Below are positions 1 to 6,238 of a stretch of DNA of 21,394 nt, piece by piece; position 1 is the stretch's first letter, and each line of letters starts with the position of its first letter. A program made the translations under genes and the position numbers. This DNA is from DASVVT01 sp036386415. Its GTDB lineage: Bacteria; Acidobacteriota; Blastocatellia; Pyrinomonadales; Pyrinomonadaceae. The stretch spans positions 1-21,394 of the forward strand of contig DASVVT010000031.1 in the NCBI GenBank assembly GCA_036386415.1, written 5' to 3'. The notes below the pieces were generated by a model. It did not search any database and had not been told where the DNA came from. It saw only the letters and a program-made list of their open reading frames with translations.

Positions 1-1
1 G

Positions 2-535
2 CTGAATGATTATGGTCTGGGTGGTCGGGAGGTACAAGGACGAAATCGACGACAACAACGGCCATGTCCGGTAGCACCGTTATCACCTATCACCGACCCG
101 GTCGCTCGGCAATTCGAAAACGGACAGAGGATCGATGTCGAGCATCTCACGCCGGGAACACAACAATCTCTCACCTGCTTAGCACAAGCGGTAAGCCAGG
201 CGGGCGGGAATTTTACACTCAATTCTGCTTATCGCCCACCTGCTTACCAGACGCACCTACAAGAAGCCTGGGATAAGTGGCATGCCCTCCGAAATAACCG
301 GCAACCGGAATGCCAGCAAACCAGAGAGGCCGCACGCAGGGAAGTGCAGAATCACCAGCTCACAGAGAGACCGGCAGATGCTAATGGCCCACATACCAGA
401 GGCATTGCCTTTGATGCCAGTATCAACGTCAACCTGCCTAGAGGGCAAAGCTTAAACACCCTGGCGTCCGGCTGTGGTCTCACACGGCCCAACCAGCATC
501 ATAGGGGAGGTGGACACCACTTTGAACACCAATAG
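2..535 (+). CDS. M15 (VanY-like) D-Ala-D-Ala peptidase domain protein, C-terminal part; possible RHS-type tip
   Basis: This frame is open from the first bases of the window to the TAG at 533-535, giving 177 residues; the start lies upstream of the window. The sequence shows the layout of zinc peptidases of family M15, which cut D-Ala-containing peptidoglycan peptides: a substrate-arginine motif NSAYRPPAYQ, then GPHTRGIAFDAS, matching the SxHxxGxAxD zinc motif (His and Asp ligands), and near the C-terminus GGGHHFEHQ, which should hold the last zinc His. In VanY-type enzymes the catalytic Glu or Asp lies three residues before that His; here the position is Gly, so activity is uncertain. The N-terminal visible part is Gln/Arg-rich and not recognisable. 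An RHS core remnant lies 0.9 kb downstream, so this may be the toxin tip of an RHS-like protein, but the upstream part is not visible. A 251-residue membrane-targeted protein starts 10 bases after the stop. Confidence 0.72.
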   Translation: MNDYGLGGREVQGRNRRQQRPCPVAPLSPITDPVARQFENGQRIDVEHLTPGTQQSLTCLAQAVSQAGGNFTLNSAYRPPAYQTHLQEAWDKWHALRNNRQPECQQTREAARREVQNHQLTERPADANGPHTRGIAFDASINVNLPRGQSLNTLASGCGLTRPNQHHRGGGHHFEHQ

Positions 536-545
536 TGTAGAGGGT

Positions 546-1301
546 ATGATGAGAATAAAGAAACGCGCGCGGCTCACGCGTATTCTATGCTTAATGTGGA
601 TCAGTATGCTGTGGGCTTCAGCCAGCGGGAGGGCTACAGGTCTCCCACAATCATCTCGGAAGCTATTGCTGATCTGCGCTCTGGCTGGCTCCTTGGCGTG
701 TCATCACCATCCGCCGACACGGGCGTTTCAGAATTCCTCGCTCACCTTACCTGCCCGGACGGTTCAAGCATCGGCATCGACTTCTTCCAGTCGTCCGCCG
801 GTGGATAGTCAAGCCGCTGCGACAACTCCGGTCGCCATTGTCGGAGCGTTTACTAACGTCGAGCGGAGTGACAATGAGCATGCTGACGGCTACGCGCTCA
901 GTCTCTGGCGGCAGGGGGGCACTATTTTCGGTCTGTTTTCCTTACAGCGCGGGCTCATCGGCGATCCGCCGACCGGCATTCTGGAGGACATTGAGTTTGA
1001 TCCGCAGGGCAAGGCATTATCTTTTAAGGTGAGGCTTTCGACTGGCCTTGTCTATGACGGGCAGCATGAGGGAGTCCCCTCGCGTGATGTCTTTCGGTTC
1101 AAAGGAACCCTGGGTAAAAATGAAGTCAAGGGTGACATGAATATATCTAATGAGCTGTTCCGGGAAAAAGCTCCTCAAAGCAGGAAAGTCGTACTCTGGC
1201 GATCAAGAGAATTGACCGAAGCAATGCAAGCGCCCCAGGATTATGCACAGTGGAGAGAATCGGTTAATAAGATTTTGGCCCGCCTTGGGCCGAAATGGTA
1301 G
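546..1301 (+). CDS. Predicted exported or lipid-anchored hypothetical protein; candidate immunity partner of the M15 protein
   Basis: The product is 251 residues if the first ATG of an ATGATG pair is used. A GAGGG at 539-543 lies better spaced for the second ATG at 549. The N-terminus is unusual: a basic stretch and hydrophobic run (residues 3-27) is followed by a second one, RKLLLICALAGSLAC (38-52), ending in a lipobox-like Cys that does not fit the strict LxxC consensus. After a Ser/Thr/Pro/Ala-rich linker (about 53-95) comes a compact domain beginning VAIVGAFTNVERS and containing GYALSLWRQG, GLFSLQRGLIGD and LEDIEFDPQGK, which looks like a beta-rich fold. I do not recognise a named family. 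Its position 10 bases behind a peptidoglycan-peptidase-like gene and its predicted envelope location fit an immunity protein, but that is inference. A second short frame at 587-808 overlaps it and is judged a shadow. Confidence 0.7.
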   Translation: MMRIKKRARLTRILCLMWISMLWASASGRATGLPQSSRKLLLICALAGSLACHHHPPTRAFQNSSLTLPARTVQASASTSSSRPPVDSQAAATTPVAIVGAFTNVERSDNEHADGYALSLWRQGGTIFGLFSLQRGLIGDPPTGILEDIEFDPQGKALSFKVRLSTGLVYDGQHEGVPSRDVFRFKGTLGKNEVKGDMNISNELFREKAPQSRKVVLWRSRELTEAMQAPQDYAQWRESVNKILARLGPKW

Positions 1302-1430
1302 AAACCGAGATAGACGATGGTCTTCCCTCATCGTCTGAAAACGAAATACCGCTACACCAGCTATAACAATGTCTCAGTAGTGAGCGAGCGCGACTGGAGG
1401 GAAATGCAACCAGGCAGAAGTATGGGTTGA

Positions 1431-1630
1431 TGGAGAGACAGTGAGACGGGACAGGATCATGCGTGGTGGCGAAAGGACGAGAGCGAGTCGGGCAGATGGA
1501 CTTCACCAGACCCGTACACTGGGAGCATGAGTGTCGATGATCCGCAGAGTCTCAATCGCTACTCTTATGTTGAGAACGATCAGGCGAGTGGGTCGATCCG
1601 ACGGCGGTTGAGTTCAGAGCACATGGTTGA
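1431..1630 (+). pseudogene. Degenerate RHS repeat-associated core fragment
   Basis: Translation from 1431 reads WRDSETGQDHAWW, then ESGRWTSPDPYTGS and DDPQSLNRYSYVEND. This is the conserved end of the RHS/YD repeat-associated core, just before the variable toxin tip. The normal continuation (ND-P-x-N-x-VDPTG) is found only after a frame change: from 1586 another frame reads EWVDPTAVEF. An in-frame TGA at 1428-1430 cuts the fragment from sequence upstream, and no start or ribosome site is present. Upstream in the same frame, 1317-1430 encodes MVFPHRLKTKYRYTSYNN and onward, which may be more of the same decayed gene but was not recognised. The fragment ends 5 bases before the oppositely oriented methyltransferase. 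Together with the M15 gene this suggests a shrunken or recombined RHS locus. Confidence 0.75.
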
Positions 1631-1634
1631 TCGT

Positions 1635-2252
1635 TTACGTTTTGCGCAAACACCAGTTGGTCATTGAGCGCAGGTTCTGCACGTTGACGGTTTTGATCGG
1701 CTCGATCAGCGCTCCGCCCAGAGTTTCTGTCATCTTAAGAATCATCTCTTCATCGACGAGAAAGCGCTCGCTTCCGTCGGGTAAGTGGTAGCGCCTGCCC
1801 TGAAGATGCTTGACCCGATTCTCAATCCCAATGGTTGATGCCAGCCGCGAGAAGAATATCCCGCCGTACCTGAGAACACGCCACATCTCCACCAGCATGC
1901 TTTGAAAATGTTCTTCATCAGACGCAAAGTGAAGGACTGCGCTGCTAATCACAGCATCAAAGCTCTCATTCTTAAAAGACATCTTTTCGACTGCTTCGAG
2001 ACGAAAATTCTCCACCGGGTACTGCGGGGAGAGAGCGGTCGCAAGCTGGCGCACCTGTGCGATTGCCGCCGGGGAACTGTCAACGCCGAAGACCTCGTAG
2101 CCGGTGCGTATAAAATAGACGAGGTTGCGGCCATCTCCGCACCCGGCATCGAGCAGGTGCATGTCTGGAGTGAACCGGCCTTTCAAGAGCTGGTCAAAAA
2201 GATAAATGTCTATGCCGCCGAACCAGGCGCGCAGATCAAGGTGTGATGTCAT
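1635..2252 (-). CDS. Class I SAM-dependent methyltransferase
   Basis: A complete 205-residue protein with a Rossmann-type methyltransferase core. Motif I is LLDAGCGDGRN at residues 33-43, which binds the methionine part of S-adenosylmethionine. The acidic residue after strand 2 is in FGVDSS (D58), contacting the ribose, and the motif IV region is FDAVISSAVLHF. The segment MWRVLRYGGIFF matches the usual strand 5 region of the Methyltransf_11/25 group. The length fits small single-domain enzymes such as TehB-like proteins. The substrate cannot be told from sequence. No clear Shine-Dalgarno precedes the ATG at 2252. The gene lies on the minus strand downstream of the acidic hypothetical gene 2321-2671, 68 bases apart, so the two may be cotranscribed. 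It runs head-on into the RHS remnant. Confidence 0.9.
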   Translation of the reverse strand: MTSHLDLRAWFGGIDIYLFDQLLKGRFTPDMHLLDAGCGDGRNLVYFIRTGYEVFGVDSSPAAIAQVRQLATALSPQYPVENFRLEAVEKMSFKNESFDAVISSAVLHFASDEEHFQSMLVEMWRVLRYGGIFFSRLASTIGIENRVKHLQGRRYHLPDGSERFLVDEEMILKMTETLGGALIEPIKTVNVQNLRSMTNWCLRKT

Positions 2253-2320
2253 ACAGGGTCAACGGATGAACAGGATATTGGCTTGGAGTTCTTCCCACCC
2301 GCTTGGATCCCTCAAAGCTC

Positions 2321-2671
2321 TCAGGAGTTCCAGAATTCACTGGTGATGATGCGGCGCGCTTCGTCGAAGCTAAGATCGCCGTGAGTCAGTTTATAGCCGA
2401 TGGTATCTTCATCGCCCGACGCCCCTGCACGGGTGCGAATCGCTGCCTGTTCGGGCGTGAAGCCTGCCATCTCAAGGGTTTCCGCGCCCGAGGCACTGAA
2501 GCATCGGGCGCGCAGCCAGTCACACACTTCCTCCGGGTCGTCGAAACCGGCTTCGACCCATTCCTGAGCCACAACCTCAGCCGCGCCGCCTCTGAGCGCC
2601 GTCTCGCCATGACGCAAGAGCACTTCAGCGATGCGTCCGATAGTCTCTGCGGAATCGTTCTCATCCGGCAT
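2321..2671 (-). CDS. Small acidic conserved hypothetical protein (116 aa)
   Basis: The protein is 116 residues, acidic and apparently all-helical, with no signal peptide or membrane segment. Visible features are an N-terminal helix with IGRIAEVLLRHGETAL, a central FDDPEEVCDWLRARCF and a C-terminal half with AGFTPEQAAIRTRAG, DTIGYKLTHGDLSFDEA and RRIITSEFW. The TPEQA element resembles short helical motifs that appear in many unrelated small proteins, so it does not define a function. I do not recognise the family. The frame is favoured over the longer opposite-strand frames here because its composition is protein-like and it begins with a normal ATG. It is probably transcribed with the methyltransferase downstream, and it diverges from the P-loop gene at 2867 across a palindrome-bearing spacer. 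Confidence 0.75.
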   Translation of the reverse strand: MPDENDSAETIGRIAEVLLRHGETALRGGAAEVVAQEWVEAGFDDPEEVCDWLRARCFSASGAETLEMAGFTPEQAAIRTRAGASGDEDTIGYKLTHGDLSFDEARRIITSEFWNS

Positions 2672-2740
2672 GCGTCTTTAGTCCAGACAATCAAAGCTTC
2701 GCCAAACAGCGCGAGCCACGGGTCATACCTGACAGAACTT

Positions 2741-2810
2741 ACCACAAAGACCGGAAAGGCACGAAGAAAGTTCCCGGCGCTTACTTCGTCTCTTTGTGCC
2801 TTGTCGGTGA
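2741..2810. repeat. Imperfect intergenic palindrome A
   Basis: The left arm around 2750-2770 (ACCGGAAAGGCACGAAGA) pairs with the right arm around 2784-2808 (read in reverse complement, ACCGACAAGGCACAAAGA), with a few mismatches and a short offset. The arms are purine-rich on one strand and pyrimidine-rich on the other, like the other intergenic palindromes in this window. It lies between the divergent genes 2321-2671 and 2867-3538, so it is not a simple terminator. Confidence 0.6.
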
Positions 2811-2866
2811 AGCCCGGTTTTGTTATCAGCGGTCTCAGGTAGTAGGATAAGTTTTGTTCGCCCTTT

Positions 2867-3538
2867 ATGATGAGCACAGAAGAGATGAACCGCACTACTG
2901 TCGCTGTTGGAGGCTTCTCGTCCGAGGTGGGCAAGACGGCTTTGGTGTGCGACCTGCTGCGAGCCTTTCCCGGCTGGGAGGCGATCAAGATCACGCGCGG
3001 GCATTATCGTTCATGCGGCAAGACGGCTTCTGCCTGTTGCGTGAGCCACCTGCTCAAGAGCGAGCCCTTGGTATATTCTGGGCGCGACGAGACGTATGCG
3101 AAGGGCAAGGATACGGGGAGGTACTGGGACGCGGGAGCTTCCAACGTTCACTGGGTGATCGTCACGGATGCGCAGGTCGAGCAGGGAATCAAGCAGGCGC
3201 TCGAACGCGTCCGCGCCCGTGGGCTCTTCATAGAGGGCAATAGCTTCCTGAAATTTATTGATGTGGATTACGTCCTGATGGCGGCGCGTGCCGGTGGCGG
3301 GAAGATCAAGGCTTCGGCTCGCCGCGCGCTGACGCAAGCGAATGCGCTCTACCTGTTTGACGAGGCCAGCGATGAAGGAGCGCACGCGCGCTTCGCGTCC
3401 TGGCGTGAGACTTCAATGGACCGCAGCCTTCTCGCCCCTCTGCCGGTCTACACGCGCAGAGACCTGCCCCTCCTCATCACGCGCCTCAATGAGATTCATG
3501 CGGCGCGCGGCGCTCGCCCGCTTATGAGGCGACCTTGA
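2867..3538 (+). CDS. P-loop NTPase of SIMIBI/MobB-like type
   Basis: This 223-residue protein has a Walker A motif GGFSSEVGKT at residues 15-24 directly after the first beta strand (TTVAV), the arrangement of SIMIBI-class P-loop proteins such as MobB or dethiobiotin synthetase. After the P-loop come IKITRGHYRSCGK and CCVSHLL, rich in Cys and His and suggestive of a metal or cofactor site, then KDTGRYWDAGASNVHWVIV. IEGNSF at 122-127 sits where a Walker B-like acidic residue is expected. Comparable MobB-like proteins attach GTP to the molybdenum cofactor, but no other cofactor gene is nearby, so the function is open. The start is uncertain: ATG 2867, 2870 or 2885 are in frame and none has a well-placed Shine-Dalgarno; 2885 would begin closest to the first strand. 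The last 17 bases overlap the 3' end of the opposite-strand membrane gene. Confidence 0.78.
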   Translation: MMSTEEMNRTTVAVGGFSSEVGKTALVCDLLRAFPGWEAIKITRGHYRSCGKTASACCVSHLLKSEPLVYSGRDETYAKGKDTGRYWDAGASNVHWVIVTDAQVEQGIKQALERVRARGLFIEGNSFLKFIDVDYVLMAARAGGGKIKASARRALTQANALYLFDEASDEGAHARFASWRETSMDRSLLAPLPVYTRRDLPLLITRLNEIHAARGARPLMRRP

Positions 3539-4580
3539 GCCGTTCCTGACCGATCATAAAGCGCAGGACGATCAGAATCAGAATGTTGAAGGCAAGTCCG
3601 AGCAGGGCAGAGAACTGCTCTTTGTAGAAGGCGAAGACCTGCGTCAGGAAGATCGACACCAGAATGGAGCGCGCGAACATCCTGAAGGCGAAAAGGCGTG
3701 AGCGCCGTATCTGTAGCACCCCGCACAGCACAAAGAAACCCGACAGCAAAGAAGAGGCGATCTCCGCCCAATCGACAAACTCCAGGTGCTGCATCTGGAC
3801 GGCGACGTGGCCGACGATGCGCATGTCCAGGATGCGCTCCCAGCCAAGGCCGACGAAAAATAGCAGGATGAAGACGTAAAGAATCTTGATAAGCAGTTGA
3901 ACGACGAAGAACGCGATGATGCCGAAGGTGAACCAGGAGCGGCTGGCGACCCTTTGATAAAGGGTCGTAGCCAAACGCTTGCCGCGAGTATACAGTGAAG
4001 CCTGTGGAGGCGAGGTACTCCCCATGCGCGAGAGCGATTCTTTCAGAGCTGCGACCAGTGGACTCCTGGGGTCGCTGCGTTCGAGCTGATTCAAGGCGCG
4101 CTGTCGCTCGTCCTCGTCCATGTCGTGCAGGGCGACCTCTTCCATCTCTCGCAGAGCGTTGAGGAGGTATTCGAGATCGGAGTAGTTTTGATTCGATTGG
4201 ATGGCGCGTGCGACGAGGAAGAGTAGAATAAAGATCACGTAGATGAGGCTCGCGGCGGGGCGGAAGAAATAGTTATTGTCGCTTGTGACGAATTTACCCA
4301 CCTCGTCAATGAACATCCCGAAGCCTATGCCTCCCAAGATCGCAGACACGCGTTCGGCGGCACGCCCCAGAAAAGAGAGAAGGATGATGAGCGCCGCGAG
4401 CATCAGGAGTCCGCCCCACAAGACGTGAGCGATATGCAGGCCGCCGCCTCCGATCTGCGGATAGCCGGTCAGGCGCAGGAACAGGCGAATCGTCAAGACG
4501 GAGGCGACAGAGGCGACGATCAGGCTTTCGAGAAAACGCCCCGCCTCGAAATTGCGTATGAAGATGCGCTGGTTTTTCAT
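3522..4580 (-). CDS. Multi-pass conserved membrane protein
   Basis: The start chosen is the ATG at 4580, giving 352 residues (MKNQRIFIRNFEAGRF). An in-frame extension to 4658 lacks a better ribosome site and looks non-coding. About eight hydrophobic segments are visible. Four lie in the first 125 residues, including HIAHVLWGGLLML and a highly Gly-rich GGIGFGMFIDEVGKF followed by DNNYFF. A charged, soluble middle region of about 75 residues (EMEEVALHDMDEDERQRAL) follows, then four more segments from about residue 205. The Asp/Glu-Lys and Asn residues in and next to the third segment are the most striking possible functional positions. I know similar proteins only as uncharacterised integral membrane proteins and assign no function. 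The gene converges on the P-loop gene with a 17-base overlap and diverges from the MFS gene. Confidence 0.85.
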   Translation of the reverse strand: MKNQRIFIRNFEAGRFLESLIVASVASVLTIRLFLRLTGYPQIGGGGLHIAHVLWGGLLMLAALIILLSFLGRAAERVSAILGGIGFGMFIDEVGKFVTSDNNYFFRPAASLIYVIFILLFLVARAIQSNQNYSDLEYLLNALREMEEVALHDMDEDERQRALNQLERSDPRSPLVAALKESLSRMGSTSPPQASLYTRGKRLATTLYQRVASRSWFTFGIIAFFVVQLLIKILYVFILLFFVGLGWERILDMRIVGHVAVQMQHLEFVDWAEIASSLLSGFFVLCGVLQIRRSRLFAFRMFARSILVSIFLTQVFAFYKEQFSALLGLAFNILILIVLRFMIGQERLKVAS

Positions 4581-4668
4581 CAGCTCTCGTTGAGAGTTTC
4601 CACAAAAAGCGTCTGGATACTTGAGACGCTGCTTATTGTAATACCAAGTAGCAATCAAAAGAGAGGAC

Positions 4669-4753
4669 GGGGACGATCCACGCGCTCGACACGAAGTAAC
4701 ACGAAACAGCGCCTCTTTTCGTGCCGTTTCGTGTTAATTAGCGGATCGTCCCC
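4669..4753. repeat. Nested intergenic palindrome B
   Basis: An outer perfect inverted repeat pairs GGGGACGATCC (4669-4679) with its complement at 4743-4753. An inner perfect one pairs AACACGAAAC (4698-4707) with 4726-4735. The inner sequence also repeats in direct order (ACACGAAGTA, then ACACGAAACA). The element occupies the spacer between the divergent membrane-protein and MFS genes. Confidence 0.8.
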
Positions 4754-4805
4754 CGCCTTCTTTTATTCTGCTCCCTGGTATAAGTGATATTCTGTGCTCC
4801 TCGTA

Positions 4806-6050
4806 ATGACTGAGCAAACGGAATCCGCGAACATGCAGAACGGCGTGGAGCATGGCGCACGCTGGCGCGCGCTCGTGCTGCTGTCAATCGCAGAGCTGTT
4901 CGGGATGTCTCTGTGGTTCAGCGCGTCGGCTGCCGTGCCGCAACTCAGCGCCGAATGGCGACTGAGCGAAGCGAGCGTGGGATGGTTGACGCTCGCCGTT
5001 CAACTCGGCTTCGTCGTCGGCACACTCTTGAGCGCCCTGCTCAATCTGCCAGACATCATCAGCTCCAGACATCTCTTCACGGTCGCGGCCTGCGCAGGCG
5101 CGCTCTCGAACGCCGCTTTCGGTCTCTTCGCCGAAGGGGCTGCGACCGCCATCGCGCTACGCTTCCTGACCGGCCTCTTCCTGGCCGGAGTCTATCCGCC
5201 GGGGATGAAGATCATGGCGACGTGGTTTCGTCGTGGACGCGGGCTGGCGCTCGGCGTGCTCGTCGGCGCGCTCACGCTCGGCAAAGCGTCGCCGTACCTG
5301 ATTAATGCTCTCGGCAGCCATGACTGGCGGCGCAATGTGCTCTTTGTCTCCGCGCTCGCCATCGCGGGCGGCCTGATCGTGCTTCTGCTGGTGCGTGACG
5401 GCCCGTATGCGCTGCCTGCCGCGAGGTTCGACTTCCAGCAGGTGACGAAAGTCTTTCGCAATCGCGGCGTGAGGCTGGCGAACTTCGGCTACTTCGGCCA
5501 CATGTGGGAACTCTATGCCATGTGGGCCTGGATACCCGTCATGATCCGCGCGAGTCTGGCTGCGCGTGGGAGCCCGCAGGCTCTTGCCGAGGCGGCCTCT
5601 TTCATGGTCATTGGAGCGGGCGCGCTGGGCTGCATCGTGGGTGGGCTGGTCGCGGATCGAGCGGGGCGCACGCTCGTCACCTCCTGGGCGATGATCATGA
5701 GTGGCATGTGCTGCCTGATCGTCGGGCTGTTCTTCCAGTCGAGTCCGGCGCTCCTGCTCACAGTGGCGGTCATCTGGGGCGCGAGCGTCGTTGCAGACTC
5801 CGCGCAGTTCTCAACCTGCGTCACGGAGTTGTGCGACCCGCGGTACACAGGTACGGCGCTCACGATCCAGACGTGTCTTGGATTTCTTCTGACCATGATC
5901 TCGATCCAGTTGATTCCAAAACTGGTAGACGTGGTCGGGTGGCGCTATGCTTTCATTGCGCTTGCGCCGGGGCCGATCTTCGGCGTCCTCTCTATGCTGC
6001 GCCTGCGCGGTCTGCCGGAGGCCGTGAAGATCGCGCAGGGGAGACGTTAA
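4806..6050 (+). CDS. Major facilitator superfamily (MFS) transporter
   Basis: The product is 414 residues from the ATG at 4806; an upstream GTG at 4794 would add four. Twelve hydrophobic segments are visible, in the 6+6 layout of MFS carriers, which move small solutes across the inner membrane using ion gradients. The first helix reads LSIAELFGMSLWFSASAAVPQL. Helix 4-5 has the typical RFLTGLFLAGVYPPGMKI, followed by the basic loop TWFRRGRGLALG. The matching loop between helices 8 and 9 reads GGLVADRAGRTLV, a variant of the MFS motif A. The N-terminus is hydrophilic, and no signal peptide is present. The substrate is unknown; the general type resembles cyanate/nitrate or multidrug-like MFS carriers. 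There is no clear Shine-Dalgarno, and a weak -10-like TATAAG lies at 4779-4784. The gene is followed by palindrome C. Confidence 0.9.
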   Translation: MTEQTESANMQNGVEHGARWRALVLLSIAELFGMSLWFSASAAVPQLSAEWRLSEASVGWLTLAVQLGFVVGTLLSALLNLPDIISSRHLFTVAACAGALSNAAFGLFAEGAATAIALRFLTGLFLAGVYPPGMKIMATWFRRGRGLALGVLVGALTLGKASPYLINALGSHDWRRNVLFVSALAIAGGLIVLLLVRDGPYALPAARFDFQQVTKVFRNRGVRLANFGYFGHMWELYAMWAWIPVMIRASLAARGSPQALAEAASFMVIGAGALGCIVGGLVADRAGRTLVTSWAMIMSGMCCLIVGLFFQSSPALLLTVAVIWGASVVADSAQFSTCVTELCDPRYTGTALTIQTCLGFLLTMISIQLIPKLVDVVGWRYAFIALAPGPIFGVLSMLRLRGLPEAVKIAQGRR

Positions 6051-6103
6051 GATACTAAGAGCGTGTCTAAAAATAGTGGGAGAGTAGTGTGGTGAAGAGA
6101 GAT

Positions 6104-6197
6104 TTAAACGCAAAGGGCGTAGAGGGTTTACGCAAAGGTCGCTAAGGAATTATCTCTTTGCGTCCTTGGCGAAGCACTTTGCGCCCTTTGCGTTTAA
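6104..6197. repeat. Intergenic palindrome C (TTAAACGCAAAG type)
   Basis: Perfect 16-bp terminal inverted repeats TTAAACGCAAAGGGCG at 6104-6119 and 6182-6197 flank an interior that contains further CGCAAAGG and CCTTGGCG blocks. The sequence is closely related to palindrome F at 18895-18991, so these are two copies of one dispersed element. It lies between the MFS gene and the propeller gene, both on the plus strand. Confidence 0.88.
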
Positions 6198-6238
6198 TTA
6201 CACCTTTTGTCGGTATTCGTCGCAAGGAGTCAAAATCC

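Noticed and set aside
587..808. 73-codon plus-strand frame with a protein-like composition
   Set aside because: It overlaps the exported protein 546-1301 in another frame, has no ribosome site, and the overlapping frame continues into a well-formed domain.
1902..2246. 114-codon plus-strand frame
   Set aside because: It is antisense to the methyltransferase, whose motifs are clear on the minus strand.
2303..2842. 179-codon plus-strand and 202-codon minus-strand (2386-2994) frames
   Set aside because: Both overlap the better-formed minus-strand gene 2321-2671 or palindrome A, are Arg/Ser-rich and show no family features.
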